Positions 45,416-57,722 of a stretch of DNA of 64,000 bases are shown here, piece after piece. The first letter of the stretch is position 1, and the number at the start of each line of letters is the position of its first letter. The position numbers and the translations under genes were made by a program. The notes under the pieces are model-generated. The model saw only the letters and a list, made by a program, of their open reading frames with translations, had not been told where the DNA came from and did not search any database. Source of the DNA: Uloborus plumipes (Eukaryota; Arthropoda; Arachnida; Araneae; Uloboridae); NCBI GenBank assembly GCA_038373865.1, contig JAXGGA010004717.1, positions 21,216 through 85,215 on the forward strand, written 5' to 3'.

Positions 45416-46661
45416 TAAGAATAAAAATAAAATTATTCTTAATCCATGATTCTTGCAAAAGGCAAGACTTCAGCAGATTTTTCCTGAACACGTATTGTTC
45501 TCCGTGAAATTATTCTTTGATTACCTCGCCTTTTTTTTCTTCTCTCTTTTTTTTCTCTGACCAGCTCCATCGCTTCGCTAGAATGCCTGCTAAGTTAACG
45601 TTCCGAAACTGATTAATTTACACTTACGCGTCTAGCTTCGAGCTTCATTCATTCCCGTCTGGATGAAGATCCACTGTTTAGCAGAAGCAAAAATGTTTAT
45701 AAGATCCTTGAGGAAGAGACTTTTTATTGATTGTTTTCATAATGAGAAGATATCAGCTCGAAGTGCGATAGGCAGAGATTACTTATTTCAGACTTAAGAA
45801 TAACCTAGATTTTATGCTTAGAATTACATGATGTAATGTTACATAAATGCTTATCCAACAGCATTCTGAATAAATATTCCTTGCTGATTTGAATAGTTTC
45901 ACAAATGTCCAAATAATTCTTAAGCATCCTGTCTCTTTTAATTTCAGAAGAAAAGTTTTTCATTACAGATATTAGAGGTCATTTCACGAAGGCAATGCAC
46001 ATAATTCACATCTATACATATCAAATTTTATAGAGTAATTCAGGCTTACACGCCTTGCTGGGCTAAATGCCCCCGTGCCTAAACATCCACACTGTGCACT
46101 GGTAGGATTTTTTTTCCAGATCAATAGTGGTATGCAAAGAAGTGTCTGGTAGACTTTCAGTATTTGTTTCCTACTGATTATTACGATTATTACTGGTAAA
46201 AGCCTTTCGTATATGCAAAATCATTTTCTCATTTTCTTTATTTAAAGTTAATTTTGAACGTTGGCCGACCATTTATCGAACGGGAAGTAATGAAATGGTG
46301 GGAAAAAATGACTTCAAATTATTCATTTCACTTCTTTGAAGTAGAGCTTCATATAGCTCAAAATGTAAAAAGTAATGACATTTTTTAAAGCAAATGATGG
46401 CAAACAGAAAATTATAAAATTCAGTACACAAAAGACACTTTTATGAGGAGATTAAATATTTAAAAGCCATCCATTAGCTCGAAGCGAGTTTAAATGCCTT
46501 CGCAAGCACTTGACTAAATGCGAACATTTATTTCTTATGAAGAGCTTCTTACCTCTCGCTTGCATAAACAAGGTACTCAATAATCACTTTGTTCTTGAGA
46601 TTCATGTTTTATGAAGTCTTCTCCTATCATAAGTGTTTCGTTAACAATAGATTTAACAACA
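45416..46661. other. AT-rich sequence without gene
   Basis: Nothing supported. Confidence 0.5.
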
Positions 46662-47133
46662 CACTGCAAAAAATGAACTGTTGTTTTTACAGTATAATAC
46701 TGGCAGCCGAGGTTCCAATTTAAAACTGTAAAATGCACAGTAATAAACTGTAAAACTAGCAATTTTACAGTTTCTTACTGTAAAGTTAGAAATTTTACAG
46801 TTTATTGCCGTAAAATTTAGCTGTATTATACTGTAAAAACAACAGTATAATACTGGCAGCAGAGGTTCCAGTTTAAAACCGTAAAATGCACGGTAATAAA
46901 TTGTAAAATTAGCATTTTTACAGTTTATTAATGTAAAATTAGTGATTTTACAGTTTAGTATTGTAAAATTAGCAATTTGACAGTTTACTACTGTAAAATT
47001 AGTGATTTTACAGTTTAGTATTGTAAAATTAGCAATTTGACAGTTTATTACTGTAAAATTAGCAAATTTTACAGTTTATTAGCATAAAATTAGCTGTGTT
47101 ATACTGTAAAAACAACATTCATTTCTTACAGTG
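46662..47133 (+). mobile_element. cactgcaaa MITE family, copy 5 (longest, 472 bp)
   Basis: cactgcaaaaaatgaactgt to ttcttacagtg, flanked by CA. Inside, about ten palindromic acagttt-tta-tgtaaaatt units. A 61-bp stretch is duplicated exactly at 46931-47050. Confidence 0.85.
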
Positions 47134-48960
47134 CATACTTTGGACAAAAATGAACAATATCGCTTCGTTATTAACATCTGTTTGCGCAATTCTTCTCGAT
47201 TGCTGGCAATCATTGGGAGTGGAGGGTGGGGGGAGGAGTGACTAATGTAACTTTAGGGGAGGTGAGTTAACTAAAATATCACAAAATGTTTTTTTTTAAT
47301 TTAGTTAGTGGAAAGGTTCTGCGACTTTTCCCTGGCTTTTTAAAACCATTTTCGAAACTGAAGTTTAAAAAACGTGATATAAGCCATTTTTCGTACCTTC
47401 TGGGAAAAGAAAAGCTGGTAAATTTTAACAAAGGAATTTTTTTAGGTATGTTTGAATCTTTGGGGGAGGGAGGGGAGTTAAACACCAAAATCTCCCTTTG
47501 TGTACACTACTAGCTGAAACACCAGTTTTGTAATTACATAATTGATCAATCACCTCTAATTTTAATTTACACTCCATTTGATTGTATTGTGCAATTTTGA
47601 TAATGTTAAAATCCTTTTTAACCGACTTCAACAAAGGAGGAGTTTTTTTTTCTTGTATGTTAAAAGATTGCTCGAAGACGCCTGGATCGATTTCAAAAAT
47701 TATTTTTACTGTTACAATTCATTAGGCAGATTTTCTTTAAGTAAAAGGATATGTAATGAATAAAATCAGAAAATGACTGACTCTTAAAAAATTTAAAAAC
47801 ATCATTTGTCACATTTATCGAAGTAACTTTCAATGACCAAAGACAAAAAAGCAGCAGGTGAAAAAACTCATTACTAAATGGAGTTCAAATATACCATAAT
47901 AGTTACATTAGTTATTATATGTGATGAGAATGTTTTGATGAAAAACTGCTTTTAGTGTAATGAGAAATCTTTTAGTTTTGTAATTCTAGGAAGCTTGTAG
48001 ACAGCTTTTTATAGCTACAAGATAAAACTCTTGATCCTAAAAATATCTCAATCAGAAAATATACTCTACAAAGGTTAGTTCAATTCAATCTTAAGGGATC
48101 AATAAAACAAAATTATTGTAAAAAACGTTTTATAAACTGTGCAAAACAAGATAACTTAAAAGGCTTTGCAAATTGAAAACCGCTACGCAATTATATATCT
48201 CCATACTTAAATTTTTTAGATAGGAAATGTTTAAGGGGTTACAGTACCTTTCTAACAAATTTCTTTAATTTAGGTGAAAAAGTTAATTTTTTGAAATCTT
48301 TGTTTTTGCTCTTGTTTAACAATCAATAATTTATTTTCAAACATTAAAAATTTTGAAAAGTTTTTTTTGAAAATTTGAAAAATTTAAGAAAATTTTAATT
48401 TTTTAAAAACCCTAAGGCTTTTTTGTTTCTGCACTAATTTTAAAATTTCTTTTTGCGAAATGATCACAAGGATTACCTCAAAAAATCTGTGGATTAATTT
48501 TCTTATATTTTGATTAGAAAATATTTTGTGACCTTTTATGTAAAAAATTCTTAGAAAATTTTGTTCTTCGAGGTTTAACAAACTCTAAAAATTTTTGTAA
48601 TTTATAAAACGCTTATTCAATGCACAGTTTTGTTAAATATATTATCCTGAGTGCAAAAAATTTTACTTTAAAGTAATATCTTTAATAGAAAAAATTCCTT
48701 ATCATTTCCAGTAACATAGAAACACTAAAAACTGATCACCGAGAAAAAAGCACTTTAAAGTTTGGCTTTTCCATTAGAACACAAAGCATGCATGCCCTAA
48801 AGTCACTCATAACTTATTAAATAATTTAGCTAGAACAATGCTATTTTTCTGAGTGTTTTAAATAACTTTTACTTTTGAAATAAGTAATAAAATTTTTTTT
48901 TGGTCTTTCGGTCATTTTTTAGGTACTGTAACCCCCCAAGTTTTCCTATTAAAAATTTCA
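47134..48960. other. AT-rich sequence; one dispersed-repeat end
   Basis: taaccgacttcaacaaagga (47619-47638) is a common arthropod interspersed-repeat terminus. The rest is low-GC without genes. Confidence 0.45.
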
Positions 48961-48974
48961 GAACATTTTTGGTT

Positions 48975-49275
48975 TAACAATACCGCAACACGATTTATAA
49001 CTACAGTATTTTTCTTTCTTGAAAACTGAATTTATAGTTATAATATTTTCATTTTGTAGTTATAAATTAAGTATTATAAACAATTAGCAGTTATAAACTT
49101 TTAGCAAAAAAAAGAAAAAATCTAAAATTTTCCTTTTTTGAATGCTTAGAACATTTTTTATTTGATCATAACTACAATATGCTTTTATAACTATAACACT
49201 TTTATATTAACAACTTAATTTATAAAACATGTTTATATTGTAGTTATAAATTCTGTATCATAAACAATTAAACAT
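48975..49275. repeat. Decayed ~170-bp tandem duplication
   Basis: tataactacagtatttttct...tgtagttataaattaagtat (48990-49080) is echoed by cataactacaatatgctttt...tgtagttataaattctgtat (49167-49260). Confidence 0.5.
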
Positions 49276-49415
49276 TAAAAAATTAGAAACGTTTTATAAG
49301 TTTGAGACCTCGATGCCAGAAAATGACAGTTCCATATTTTAAAAACTTTCAGGAAAAGCAATAAATGTTTTAAAATTTCCTTTTTAAAAACTTTAACTTT
49401 TTATTTTATATTATA

Positions 49416-50093
49416 CTAGCAGTACCCGCACGGCGATGCCCGTGCAATAAATGAAAAGGAAGTTATCTAAATAAAGCTTAATTCACTCTAACCCTCTGAA
49501 GTAAAATTATTATATTCTTTGATTCAAATGTGCTCCCCAACCTTTTGAATTCCACTAAAGTCATATTAAAGTTTAAATCAATTCGCCAAATAAACCAAAA
49601 AGACATCAAGTTAAGTAACAGGAGATATTAATTACTCAAATTTAGTCCATTTTCAAGGCTTAACTCTATACGTAAATTTAAACCACTGAAGGAAGAGCAG
49701 TTTGTCTGGAAAATGGATCTAGTGTTTCAGTTTTGCTTATAGAGCTCAGCCTTGAAAATTGGCTAAATTTGAAAAATTAATATCTTCTGCTCTAACGGAG
49801 AGAAATATGCTAAAACTTTTATTTTTCAGAAAAAAAACCCTTTCCAGCTATGTATAATGTTAGGGGGGGGAGAGTCTCCGCCCTCAATTATGCGGGATAC
49901 ATCAAAAATGAGGCTAATTAATTAATTTAAAAATAACTAATTCGAAATTTAGGAATCGGCTTTCGAGATGCATTTTATTGGGATACGTTCGAATTTTTGT
50001 GCCAAGTTTCAGGTCTGTAGGTGCTATGAGGGCTTCTAGCCAGCGGTTACAAACGTACAAACAAAGCCCGTCACCTTTATATATATATATAGA
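49416..50093 (-). mobile_element. Non-autonomous Helitron, second family, 678 bp
   Basis: On the minus strand it starts TCTATATATATATATAAAGG after A and ends with hairpin GCACGGGCATCGCCGTGC, then GGGTACTG and CTAG before T. No target duplication. Carries no recognisable gene. The plus-strand wording tagcagtacccgcacggcga is widespread in arthropod genomes. Confidence 0.88.
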
Positions 50094-51674
50094 TTAAAAC
50101 GTACCTCTATGAAACATTTATGACACTATTACATTTTAATTAAATATACCTACTTGTTTTTTATTGTTATGCATTAAATCTGTTCCGTTGCTCCGAAAAA
50201 ACAACGTGAGGGTTTTAATAAATATACTTTAGTCTCGAAATCATACATTGAGTTATTTAGGACTGTGTCACTGGTTCTGAAACGTTGCTTCGTTTGCAAA
50301 TGTCTTGTTCTTATACAGAATAAAAAACATTTTTTCATTCCTCTATTTCAATGTAAAACACAAAAACACAACCGTTGCAAATATTAGTTTTATTTTCAGT
50401 ATGATTTATTATGTCAATGTTTTTCAGTCACTTGAATTTTCGACGCACTGAAGTTTTTGTAATTTATTCTAACATTTCTCATTTTTTGGCAACAATTAAA
50501 AAGCAGAAGCAAAAGGCGAGAACTATGACTGAGAAAATAGCTTTTTCTTTCAGAATAAAATATAAAGCCTAACTTTATTTTCAATGATTAAAAAGATAAT
50601 TCAGAAATAAATCATCTTGAGTCGAGTACACAATAACTTAGCATAAATTAACATTTAATCTCTGCGAGTTAAGATAAATTATTGTAAAAAATTAATGATA
50701 ATAAAGCGTCGTTTGACAAGTAGTCTCACGTAGTTAAAACTTTTTATTTATATTTTGTATTTATTCTCTGTGCTATATCGTTACAACACTAACTCAAAAG
50801 TTCCATCCTTTTTTAAAATTTCGGCCCTGTTTGCTGCATTCTGTATTCAGTAAATCAAATAACTACATTTTGCTTTTAGAAAGCTTGTTTGAAAACTGTT
50901 ACATTTTGAATTGCTAAATTAAGCAACAATTTGTAATTAAGAGAAATACTTCATCAAAATTTATAAGCGCATCATATTCTTTCAAACCTCATAAAGGATA
51001 TATATAATATGCAGAAAGTAACGGTATCCTAGCTCTGAAAAAAAAAGATATGTAAAATTTATGAAAATCCAAGAAACCTAAAATTTAAACATTTTTTAAA
51101 AAATATTAGTTGCTTCTTAATCAATTCAAATCGTTTTAGATTTAGTTTTTATAATTTCAGACTGCCAATAAAGGGAAAAGATAGAAATAAGGAAAAGCAA
51201 TGTATAATTAAGGTCAATTAAACATTTAAGATGTAAAACAATAAGTAAAACAGTCTCATGAATAAATAACAATAATGAATAGTTTATTAAATAAATTTAT
51301 CATTCTCTAAATATTTAGAAACATTCGCCATTATTCTCTTTGAACTATAAAGACCTTTAGCTTTATTCTTGAACTAATGTGATTCTTAGTTCTATCTTCA
51401 AGGTTTTGCTTTTATGCTGATTTGCTAGCTTCGGCAGGACATGTCCTTCGATATAAAATAAAAGCAAGGTGAACAGGAAATTAATCTCTGCAGATGATTA
51501 GTAGATTGCGTGATGCCCTGATCAAATTTAGCACGAAATATGGAAAAGCGGTTTAGGTACTTTTATCTCTTTTCAGGAGCGAGGGTTACAATGATTAAAT
51601 AGATGGTTTCAGACTTGTTGATCTTTCTGGAAGTAGTTACAAAGGCCAGCTTTCGTGAAATGAAAAGCAAGAAG
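50094..51674. other. AT-rich sequence without gene
   Basis: Nothing supported. Confidence 0.5.
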
Positions 51675-51996
51675 ATTGTAAAAAATGAACTGTTGTTTCT
51701 ACAGTATAATACTGGCAGCCGAGGTTCGTATTTAAAACTGTAAAATGCACAGTAATAAACTGTAAAACAAGCAATTTTAGTTTCGTACTGCAAAGTTAGA
51801 AATTTTACCGCTCATTGCCGTAAAATTTAGCTGTATTACACTGTAAAAACAACAGCACAATACTAGAAGCAGAGGTTCCAGTTTAAAACTCTAATATATC
51901 CGGTAACTAACTGCATAATTATAAATTTTTATGCTTTATTACTATAAAATTAGCTGCATTGTACTGTAAAGACAACATTCATTTTTTTTTACAGTG
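51675..51996 (+). mobile_element. cactgcaaa MITE family, copy 6 (eroded left end)
   Basis: tgtaaaaaatgaactgttgt to ttttttacagtg. Internal units present but diverged; the left CACTGC has decayed to gattgt. Confidence 0.75.
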
Positions 51997-54391
51997 AGGG
52001 AAAAGCTAGTAGTTACAAGTAGAGTAACGGAAATTTGAGGAAAATTATTTTTCTAGGCACTTGATCATTAAAAAAAAAAAAAAAACCCTATTCTTTTAAT
52101 CAATTAGAAATTATTTTTCATCCCCTAAAAACTGGTATCAGATGTGTTTTTCAAATACGCGCGCTATATTTCAGAAACCAGAAAATATTTTAGGGATTCT
52201 GGCTGAAAAATAAACAAACTGCATTTCTCTCTTAAAAAATTTATTTTAAATTTAATTAAAAAGCACAGAGACATTAATTTTTATTTGCAGATGAAATTTA
52301 AACATTTTATGAAATTTAATCTTATAATTTTTTGGGACACTTTATAGGCTTTTTACTAATTTCTCAATACCCCTTTTCTCATTTATTTTATATAAATAAA
52401 TAAAAAAAAACAGATCAAAATAAATGTTTTTCTCTAGCTACATAATAGCTATTATACGTAATGAGAAAAAATACTGATACACATAAATGATAAACAAGAA
52501 AAACATTAAAAAAAATAATTAAAAGAAGATTAATTGAATTACCTTAAGGCCACTCTTTTACAAAATATTTTCTTGCGCTACCTAAACACACGTTTTTTCT
52601 CTCCCGTTCACGTAAAAATTCACCATTTTATAATAACTATTTGCTTTTTTTGAAATTATCTTCATAGGTAGACTTAACTTAAAAAAAAAAGCAATCAAGA
52701 AGCTAATAAATGACGCAAAGACTCTTGGTTTATTTCTCTGCAAAAAAGATCAGTAAACATGTAAGCAAAATAAACGAAGAAACATGTACAATTACTAAAA
52801 AGCTTTATAAATCATAGTACGCACTGAAGCTTACCATGGAAAATGTTTATATTTCAATTCTTGACTAATAATTACCTTTAAACGGATTACTCGAATTTGT
52901 ATCAAATAATTTCGCCTGACAAATCTCTTTTTAAAGCCCTCCCAGGTTTTCCCTACATCGTTTTAAAGCCGAAAGAACAGCAGCTACAATAATAAATATC
53001 AATAAGTACTAAATTTTCATGGCATTAAAATTTAAACGTGTGCAAAATAATAGTAATAAAAAGGAGAACATGTACAATTGTTGTTCTGTGCCTCCCAGGA
53101 GTCTTGAAATATTCATCTATTTTGAATGAAAGTTTAATTTGTATGAGCATTGCTTCGGAAATACCACATTTTCTTGTTTATTATTAATATTGTTATTTTG
53201 AATAGCTAGTAGAAGTTCAAGATTTTTCTCAGTAAGAAAAATTATATATTTCGAAACTCCAATACAAATAGGTGGCTTTCTGTTATAAAAAAATAATTAC
53301 GAAGAATTTTTAATCAAATAATAAACGAAGAAAATTAATTTTTTATTTTGAACGCATTGTAAACGTGTTATTAATTGTTTAGAAGTAATAATGAACTAGA
53401 AGCAACATTCACACCAGTTAACATTATTTTGAAGTACTAAAAAAAATCTGTAAGCGTAAAAAAATGTGTTGTTTTGTAGAAAAGAAGGTAAAACAGCAAA
53501 AGCAAGCGAAACAAAAATTCAATTTATTATTAAAATTCCCTAAATCAGTTAAAATACGAGAAAATGTTATTTTTAAAGAACAAAACTAAGAAAACAAAAT
53601 GTATTTTTTATTATATAAAAACAATTACAGTCAGTAAAAAATAAAATCTCCCATTTTGACGTTCCTCACATTAAAAAAAGCTCTTACGGTAAAAAAGAAG
53701 CAAAATGAATCTTATCTTCAAAAATAGTACTAAAAATTGCTGGAAAGGATTGCATATGTGTTTTAGTGTTATAAGAAATACTTTTCATGCAAATGTTAGC
53801 TAATAAATAAAAAAACTAAAAAAACTTAAACTTGATTTTCCTTTTCAGCAAACTTTCCTATAACGTAGTAAGAAAATTGGTAAAGTAATGAAAGATGGTT
53901 TAAAGCAGACCCATGGTTTAGGTAAGTCTGGAATGATCAATTGTCCCCCTGGCGCGCTTTGCCCCAACCCCCATACCTCTAAATCGTGTGACCTAACTTA
54001 ATGTAGCGTAAAAATATCGCTATGACAGAAAATAATAATAATAATCTAAACAGTATTCAACAATTTAAAATGAGAAATTAGGGTTTTAAGATGGTGAAAA
54101 ATGTGCGTATGTCAGTCTACAGCTCGCTCTGATTTAGACGGAACTTCTTACTAATGCTTTACAAAAAAAATTTTCTTTTTTTGCTTTTTATTCAATTTCT
54201 TTTTCTAAAAAATAAATTATAGTGAAATTAGAGTCTTTCTTTTTTCTTTATCAAATGCTATTTCACGAGCAAAAATAATTATTCTGTTATTTTTCCTTTT
54301 TAAAAAATAAATAACTAAATGAGTAACATAACATAATAATAATAATATAATAATAATAATGATAAAATTTTTAATAACTGCAAAACGAAAT

Positions 54392-54393
<2 letters not shown>
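51997..54393. other. AT-rich sequence without gene
   Basis: Only A/T-rich text. A patch at 53925-53985 (gatcaattgtccccctggcg, ttgccccaaccccc) looks like the end of an old transposon. Confidence 0.45.

Positions 54394-54437
<44 letters not shown>
54394..54437. repeat. (A)44 homopolymer
   Basis: Uninterrupted A run preceded by an AAT-rich stretch (54335-54360). Confidence 0.93.
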
Positions 54438-54439
<2 letters not shown>

Positions 54440-54811
54440 AAATCAACAAGTCTGCTTGTTGTGTTTCGAGGCCAAGAACCTATAAAGTATTAAAAGACAT
54501 AAGAATATAACTTATAGAAATTTTTAAGATGCGCTTTTTACTTTACACACACATCAAGCAAATCATAACTTAATAGTACTGCATGTCCCGTTTAAATTGA
54601 GAAGTTAAAAGAACACTTCACCGAATTAACTATGAAGTAGCTCTTCACAACTCCGAGTTGGAGAAATGACCACTTCCACATATTGCGCGAAAAAAAATCT
54701 CTGCCATGACAAAAAAAAAAATAGAGAGAACTGACCTTGGATAGATACACGCATCAGCGGTGACGTAGGTGAAAGTATATGAGGCTATTGATCACTAATA
54801 TTTTCTGTTGC

Positions 54812-54964
54812 ATGGATACCTCCGCCGTTGTGTCCCCTCAATCAATTCAGGAAACACAAATACGGAGAATTGTCCAGTGCCTCTCCGAAGCTGCCTCGTC
54901 CAGTGAATTATGTTTCATATTTACTCCACTCTCTTCTATTGAACGAGCTATATATGAGAAATAA
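54812..54964 (+). CDS. Small GC-richer open frame, unidentified
   Basis: ATG at 54812 opens a 50-codon frame, MDTSAVVSPQSIQETQIRRI then VQCLSEAASSSELCFIFTPL, stop at 54962. The segment is much less AT-rich than its neighbours. The minus strand is also open here (SIEESGVNMKHNSLDEAASE), so strand cannot be settled. No family recognised; it could be an exon or chance. Confidence 0.2.
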   Translation: MDTSAVVSPQSIQETQIRRIVQCLSEAASSSELCFIFTPLSSIERAIYEK

Positions 54965-55595
54965 AATCACCAAACTCACAAAACAGGTAACTATTAGAAT
55001 GATCAATTATGCTTTTTATTATCAATTTTTACTCAACGAACTTTTCTGTTTGCAACAAAATCTCCTTGTTATGTTTTTCAAACAGCTGAAAAGAAATACG
55101 ATCAAAATTCCAAACACTGTTTCAATTTTGAGCTATTTACTTCATTTGATTTAGGTTGTATTTAATATATATAATATAAATGGAGTTGTAATATTGCAAA
55201 ATATTGACATATATTTCAGCATAGCGATAAATTTCTGTCCGTAATAAACAAAAATTGTTTTTATAAAATACAAATTTAAATTTTTCTTACTTATCCCATT
55301 ATTTTTTCATAATGATAGCTGAGCTATAGAAAAACTGCTGTTCCTCTATGCTGTAGCGAGAAATTTGGTATTTGTTATTGTCATGCTACTATATATTGTT
55401 TCTGTTCAAATTGTAACGAATATTTATGTTAAATTAAAGCGTTTTTTGTTGCTAACGATTCAAAGATGTAACTAGTAATCAATTATAATCTTTGCATTTG
55501 TAAAATACTTTTTTTATTCACATGTGGGCCTCAGGAGCCCACTTTCTCAGATTTATCTAGGCGTTTTAAACCTATAAACCAAACAATTGGTAAGT

Positions 55596-55627
55596 GTTGG
55601 GATCTACCATTGTCGGTAGATCCCAAC
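55596..55627. repeat. Perfect 13-bp hairpin
   Basis: gttgggatctacc (55596-55608) and ggtagatcccaac (55615-55627) around attgtc. Just upstream of a 40-bp tandem repeat that reuses the gatccca word. Confidence 0.85.
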
Positions 55628-55766
55628 TAATGTCAAGGATGGGGCCAAATGCAGATCCCATATTGATTCAATTATGCAGATCCATCCAATGAAGATCCCA
55701 TATAGATTCAATTATGCAGATCCATCCAATGAAGATCCCATGCTAATGTCAAGGACAGGGTTAAAT
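55628..55766. repeat. 40-bp tandem with flanking direct repeats
   Basis: gatccca at 55654, 55694 and 55734; two full 40-bp units with ttcaattatgcagatccatc. Bracketed by ctaatgtcaaggatgggg (55627) and ctaatgtcaaggacaggg (55742). Confidence 0.8.
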
Positions 55767-56122
55767 GTCAAAAAATTCTACTTTATCTACAGCTTTGAGG
55801 ATATAACTTTTAGCTTAAAAAATATTATTACAGAAATTATGACTTTTTTTTCTGAAATTCAGAAAACACTTTATATTCTGAATTATATTGTTGTCATTAA
55901 TATTCAATTATCCGATACACTTTTTCTTTCAAACTGATTTAATAGTGTTGTCAAGTTTTGTACCACAAAGTGAACAAAAAGGGTTTTTAAATAAAAGAGT
56001 TTTTAAACCCTTTTATTTATCCCTCTTATTTTTAAAATTTAAGAGTCTTTTATATTCGTCAGAAAATCATTTAAAAAATTAATGTCTATCATAATGGTAG
56101 AACAATTTCAAAGAGTTTTATA

Positions 56123-56378
56123 TCTAATATATAAAAACGCAATTTCGTCTGTCCTTTACTTGCTTGATTTTTTTTTTAATACATACTCTCAAATATTCAC
56201 GTAAAAAAGTTATTAAGACTTTCTTTTCCCAAAACTCTTTTTGTCACATCTCAAAAACAAAACTTACAGGAAAAGGAAGGACATTGATCGTGTTTGATCG
56301 ATGTAAATATGTACTCCTTAGCCAAGATTAAAAGTATTTCCGCGCTATGCCTTGTTTCCTTTTTTACTTTCTTCTATA
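56123..56378 (+). mobile_element. Helitron 5'-end fragment
   Basis: A followed by TCTAATATATAAAAACGCAA then tttcgtctgtc, a typical Helitron start. No CTAG/hairpin end before the next Helitron begins at 56379. Confidence 0.5.
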
Positions 56379-56489
56379 TCTAATATATAGAAGAAAGTAT
56401 TGGTTTCGTGAAAATTTTCGAATGTCGAATTTTGACGGATTTGCACGTTTTGAGGTGCGCTGAGTCCATTTCGACCATTTTTGGAAAAT

Positions 56490-56555
56490 GTCTGTCTGTG
56501 TGTCTGTCTGTGTGTCTGTCTGTGTGTCTGTCTGTGTGTGAGTCTGTATGTGTGT
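56490..56555. repeat. (TGTCTGTC/TGTGTC)n microsatellite
   Basis: tgtctgtctgtgtgtctgtc repeated; a typical Helitron internal microsatellite. Confidence 0.9.
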
Positions 56556-56679
56556 GACCAGTTTTTGTGGCCGCGCTGGAGCAAAAACTACTGCATGAAA
56601 TCGAACAAAAATTTTTACCCATATGTACCACCATGTGAACTGGTGCACCTGACTTTATTTAGCGAATTCCTCCAAAAGG

Positions 56680-57110
56680 GGTGGAGCAATCGCACGTGTT
56701 ATGCGCGTAGGTGATTGCTATATCTCAGGAAGTAACCGGCGGAATCGAACGAAAATTGGTCCATAGGTAGACCCTACTAAGTATAAGTGCTGATTCAATT
56801 TGCGTGTCAATATCTCGAAGGGGGGTGGAGCAATCGCACGTGTTCTGCACGGGGGTGATTGCTATATCTCAGGAAGTAACCGACGGAATCAAACGAAAAT
56901 TGGTCCATAGGTAGACCCTATTGAGTACAGGTGCTGATTTAATTTGTGTGTCAATATCTCAAAGGGGGGTGGATCAATCAAAAGTGCTTATTTTGTCATT
57001 GCACCTACTGTATCTCGAGAAATATTACTGAGATTTGAATGAAATTTGGAATAACACTAACCCAATATGGAAGCAAGCATCGATTAAATTTTGGCGCCAA
57101 TCGCCCCAGG
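56680..57110. repeat. ~140-bp tandem units within the Helitron
   Basis: ggggtggagcaatcgcacgt at about 56680 and 56822, tcaggaagtaaccg-cggaat at about 56726 and 56869, and a third diverged unit from 56963. Confidence 0.85.
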
Positions 57111-57321
57111 GGGAGCGTGGGGTGATTTTTGCGCTTAGTCAACAATGCGAAAAATTAATTCATTAAAAAATCGCTTTCACGCTATTTAATTATCAAAACA
57201 GCTGAAAACTTTCAATGATTTGAAATTTTTAACTGTTGCCAATTTATTTTTACTAACAAATAAAATGTTTTCAATTAATCTAAACAAGGCTTTTGTAATG
57301 ATTTCCAATTTCGCTCATTGA

Positions 57322-57424
57322 TTCTGCATTTGCAGGGTTATTACGATAATTGGGAAATTGGAGCTGTTTCCAATTATTCGGGCGAGTACGTATTTTATTT
57401 TGTAACTGGAATTCATAAGATAGA
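57322..57424 (+). other. Exon-like segment inside the Helitron (possible captured fragment)
   Basis: A good acceptor, attctgcatttgcag (ends 57336), precedes about 29 open codons reading GYYDNWEIGAVSNYSGEYVF then YFVTGIHK. The frame then runs into the Helitron 3' end. Helitrons are known to capture exons. No family was recognised and chance is quite possible. Confidence 0.2.
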
Positions 57425-57460
57425 TATAGAAGAAAGTTTCGTGACGGCCACGACAGCTAG

Positions 57461-57722
57461 TTATGCACTTGAAGTCTCACCGTCTCCTAGCAACAAACCT
57501 TGACCGATATCCATGAGATGGGGAATCCAGCCATGAAAACTTTTATCAGGGAAATCAGTGAAGTGAATTTTACCGTTGAGTGAAGCGGGTCTGGTAAAGA
57601 TTTCCAACTGGGAAAACTTCAAAGGGAAAAGATTACGAATAAATTCTGATTTACAAGCCCCTATCCTAAAAATGTTACAAGGAATACTTTCCGGAGTTTG
57701 CTGCCGTTCTTTCTTCAGGTAA
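57461..57722 (-). CDS. Exon candidate, unidentified protein
   Basis: The minus strand is open for about 86 codons with a coding-like composition clearly richer in GC than its surroundings. An acceptor-like tract cactttttttacctgaag ends at 57713; a donor-like CAAG|GTTTGT follows 57499. If both are used, the exon is 214 nt and starts in phase 0. It reads SIPCNIFRIGACKSEFIRNL, FPLKFSQLEIFTRPASLNGK, then IHFTDFPDKSFHGWIPHLMD and IGQ. Without the donor it continues GLLLGDGETSSA to a TAA at 57461-57463, immediately beside the CTAG end of the Helitron. No ATG at the start, so an internal or last exon is implied. The protein is not recognised. Confidence 0.5.

Larger units (their letters stand above)
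56379..57460 (+). mobile_element. Non-autonomous Helitron, third family, 1,082 bp
   Basis: Starts TCTAATATATAGAAGAAAGT after A. Ends with hairpin TCGTGACGGCCACGA, then CAG and CTAG (57457-57460) before T. Inside: a TGTCTG-rich microsatellite (56490-56545), then two clear ~140-bp units and one decayed unit. The tatagaagaaagt word recurs just before the 3' hairpin. No replication protein. Confidence 0.85.

Noticed and set aside
56345..56714. Open frames with Thr-His/Asp-Thr or Cys-Val repeats
   Set aside because: Products of the TGTCTG microsatellite inside the Helitron.
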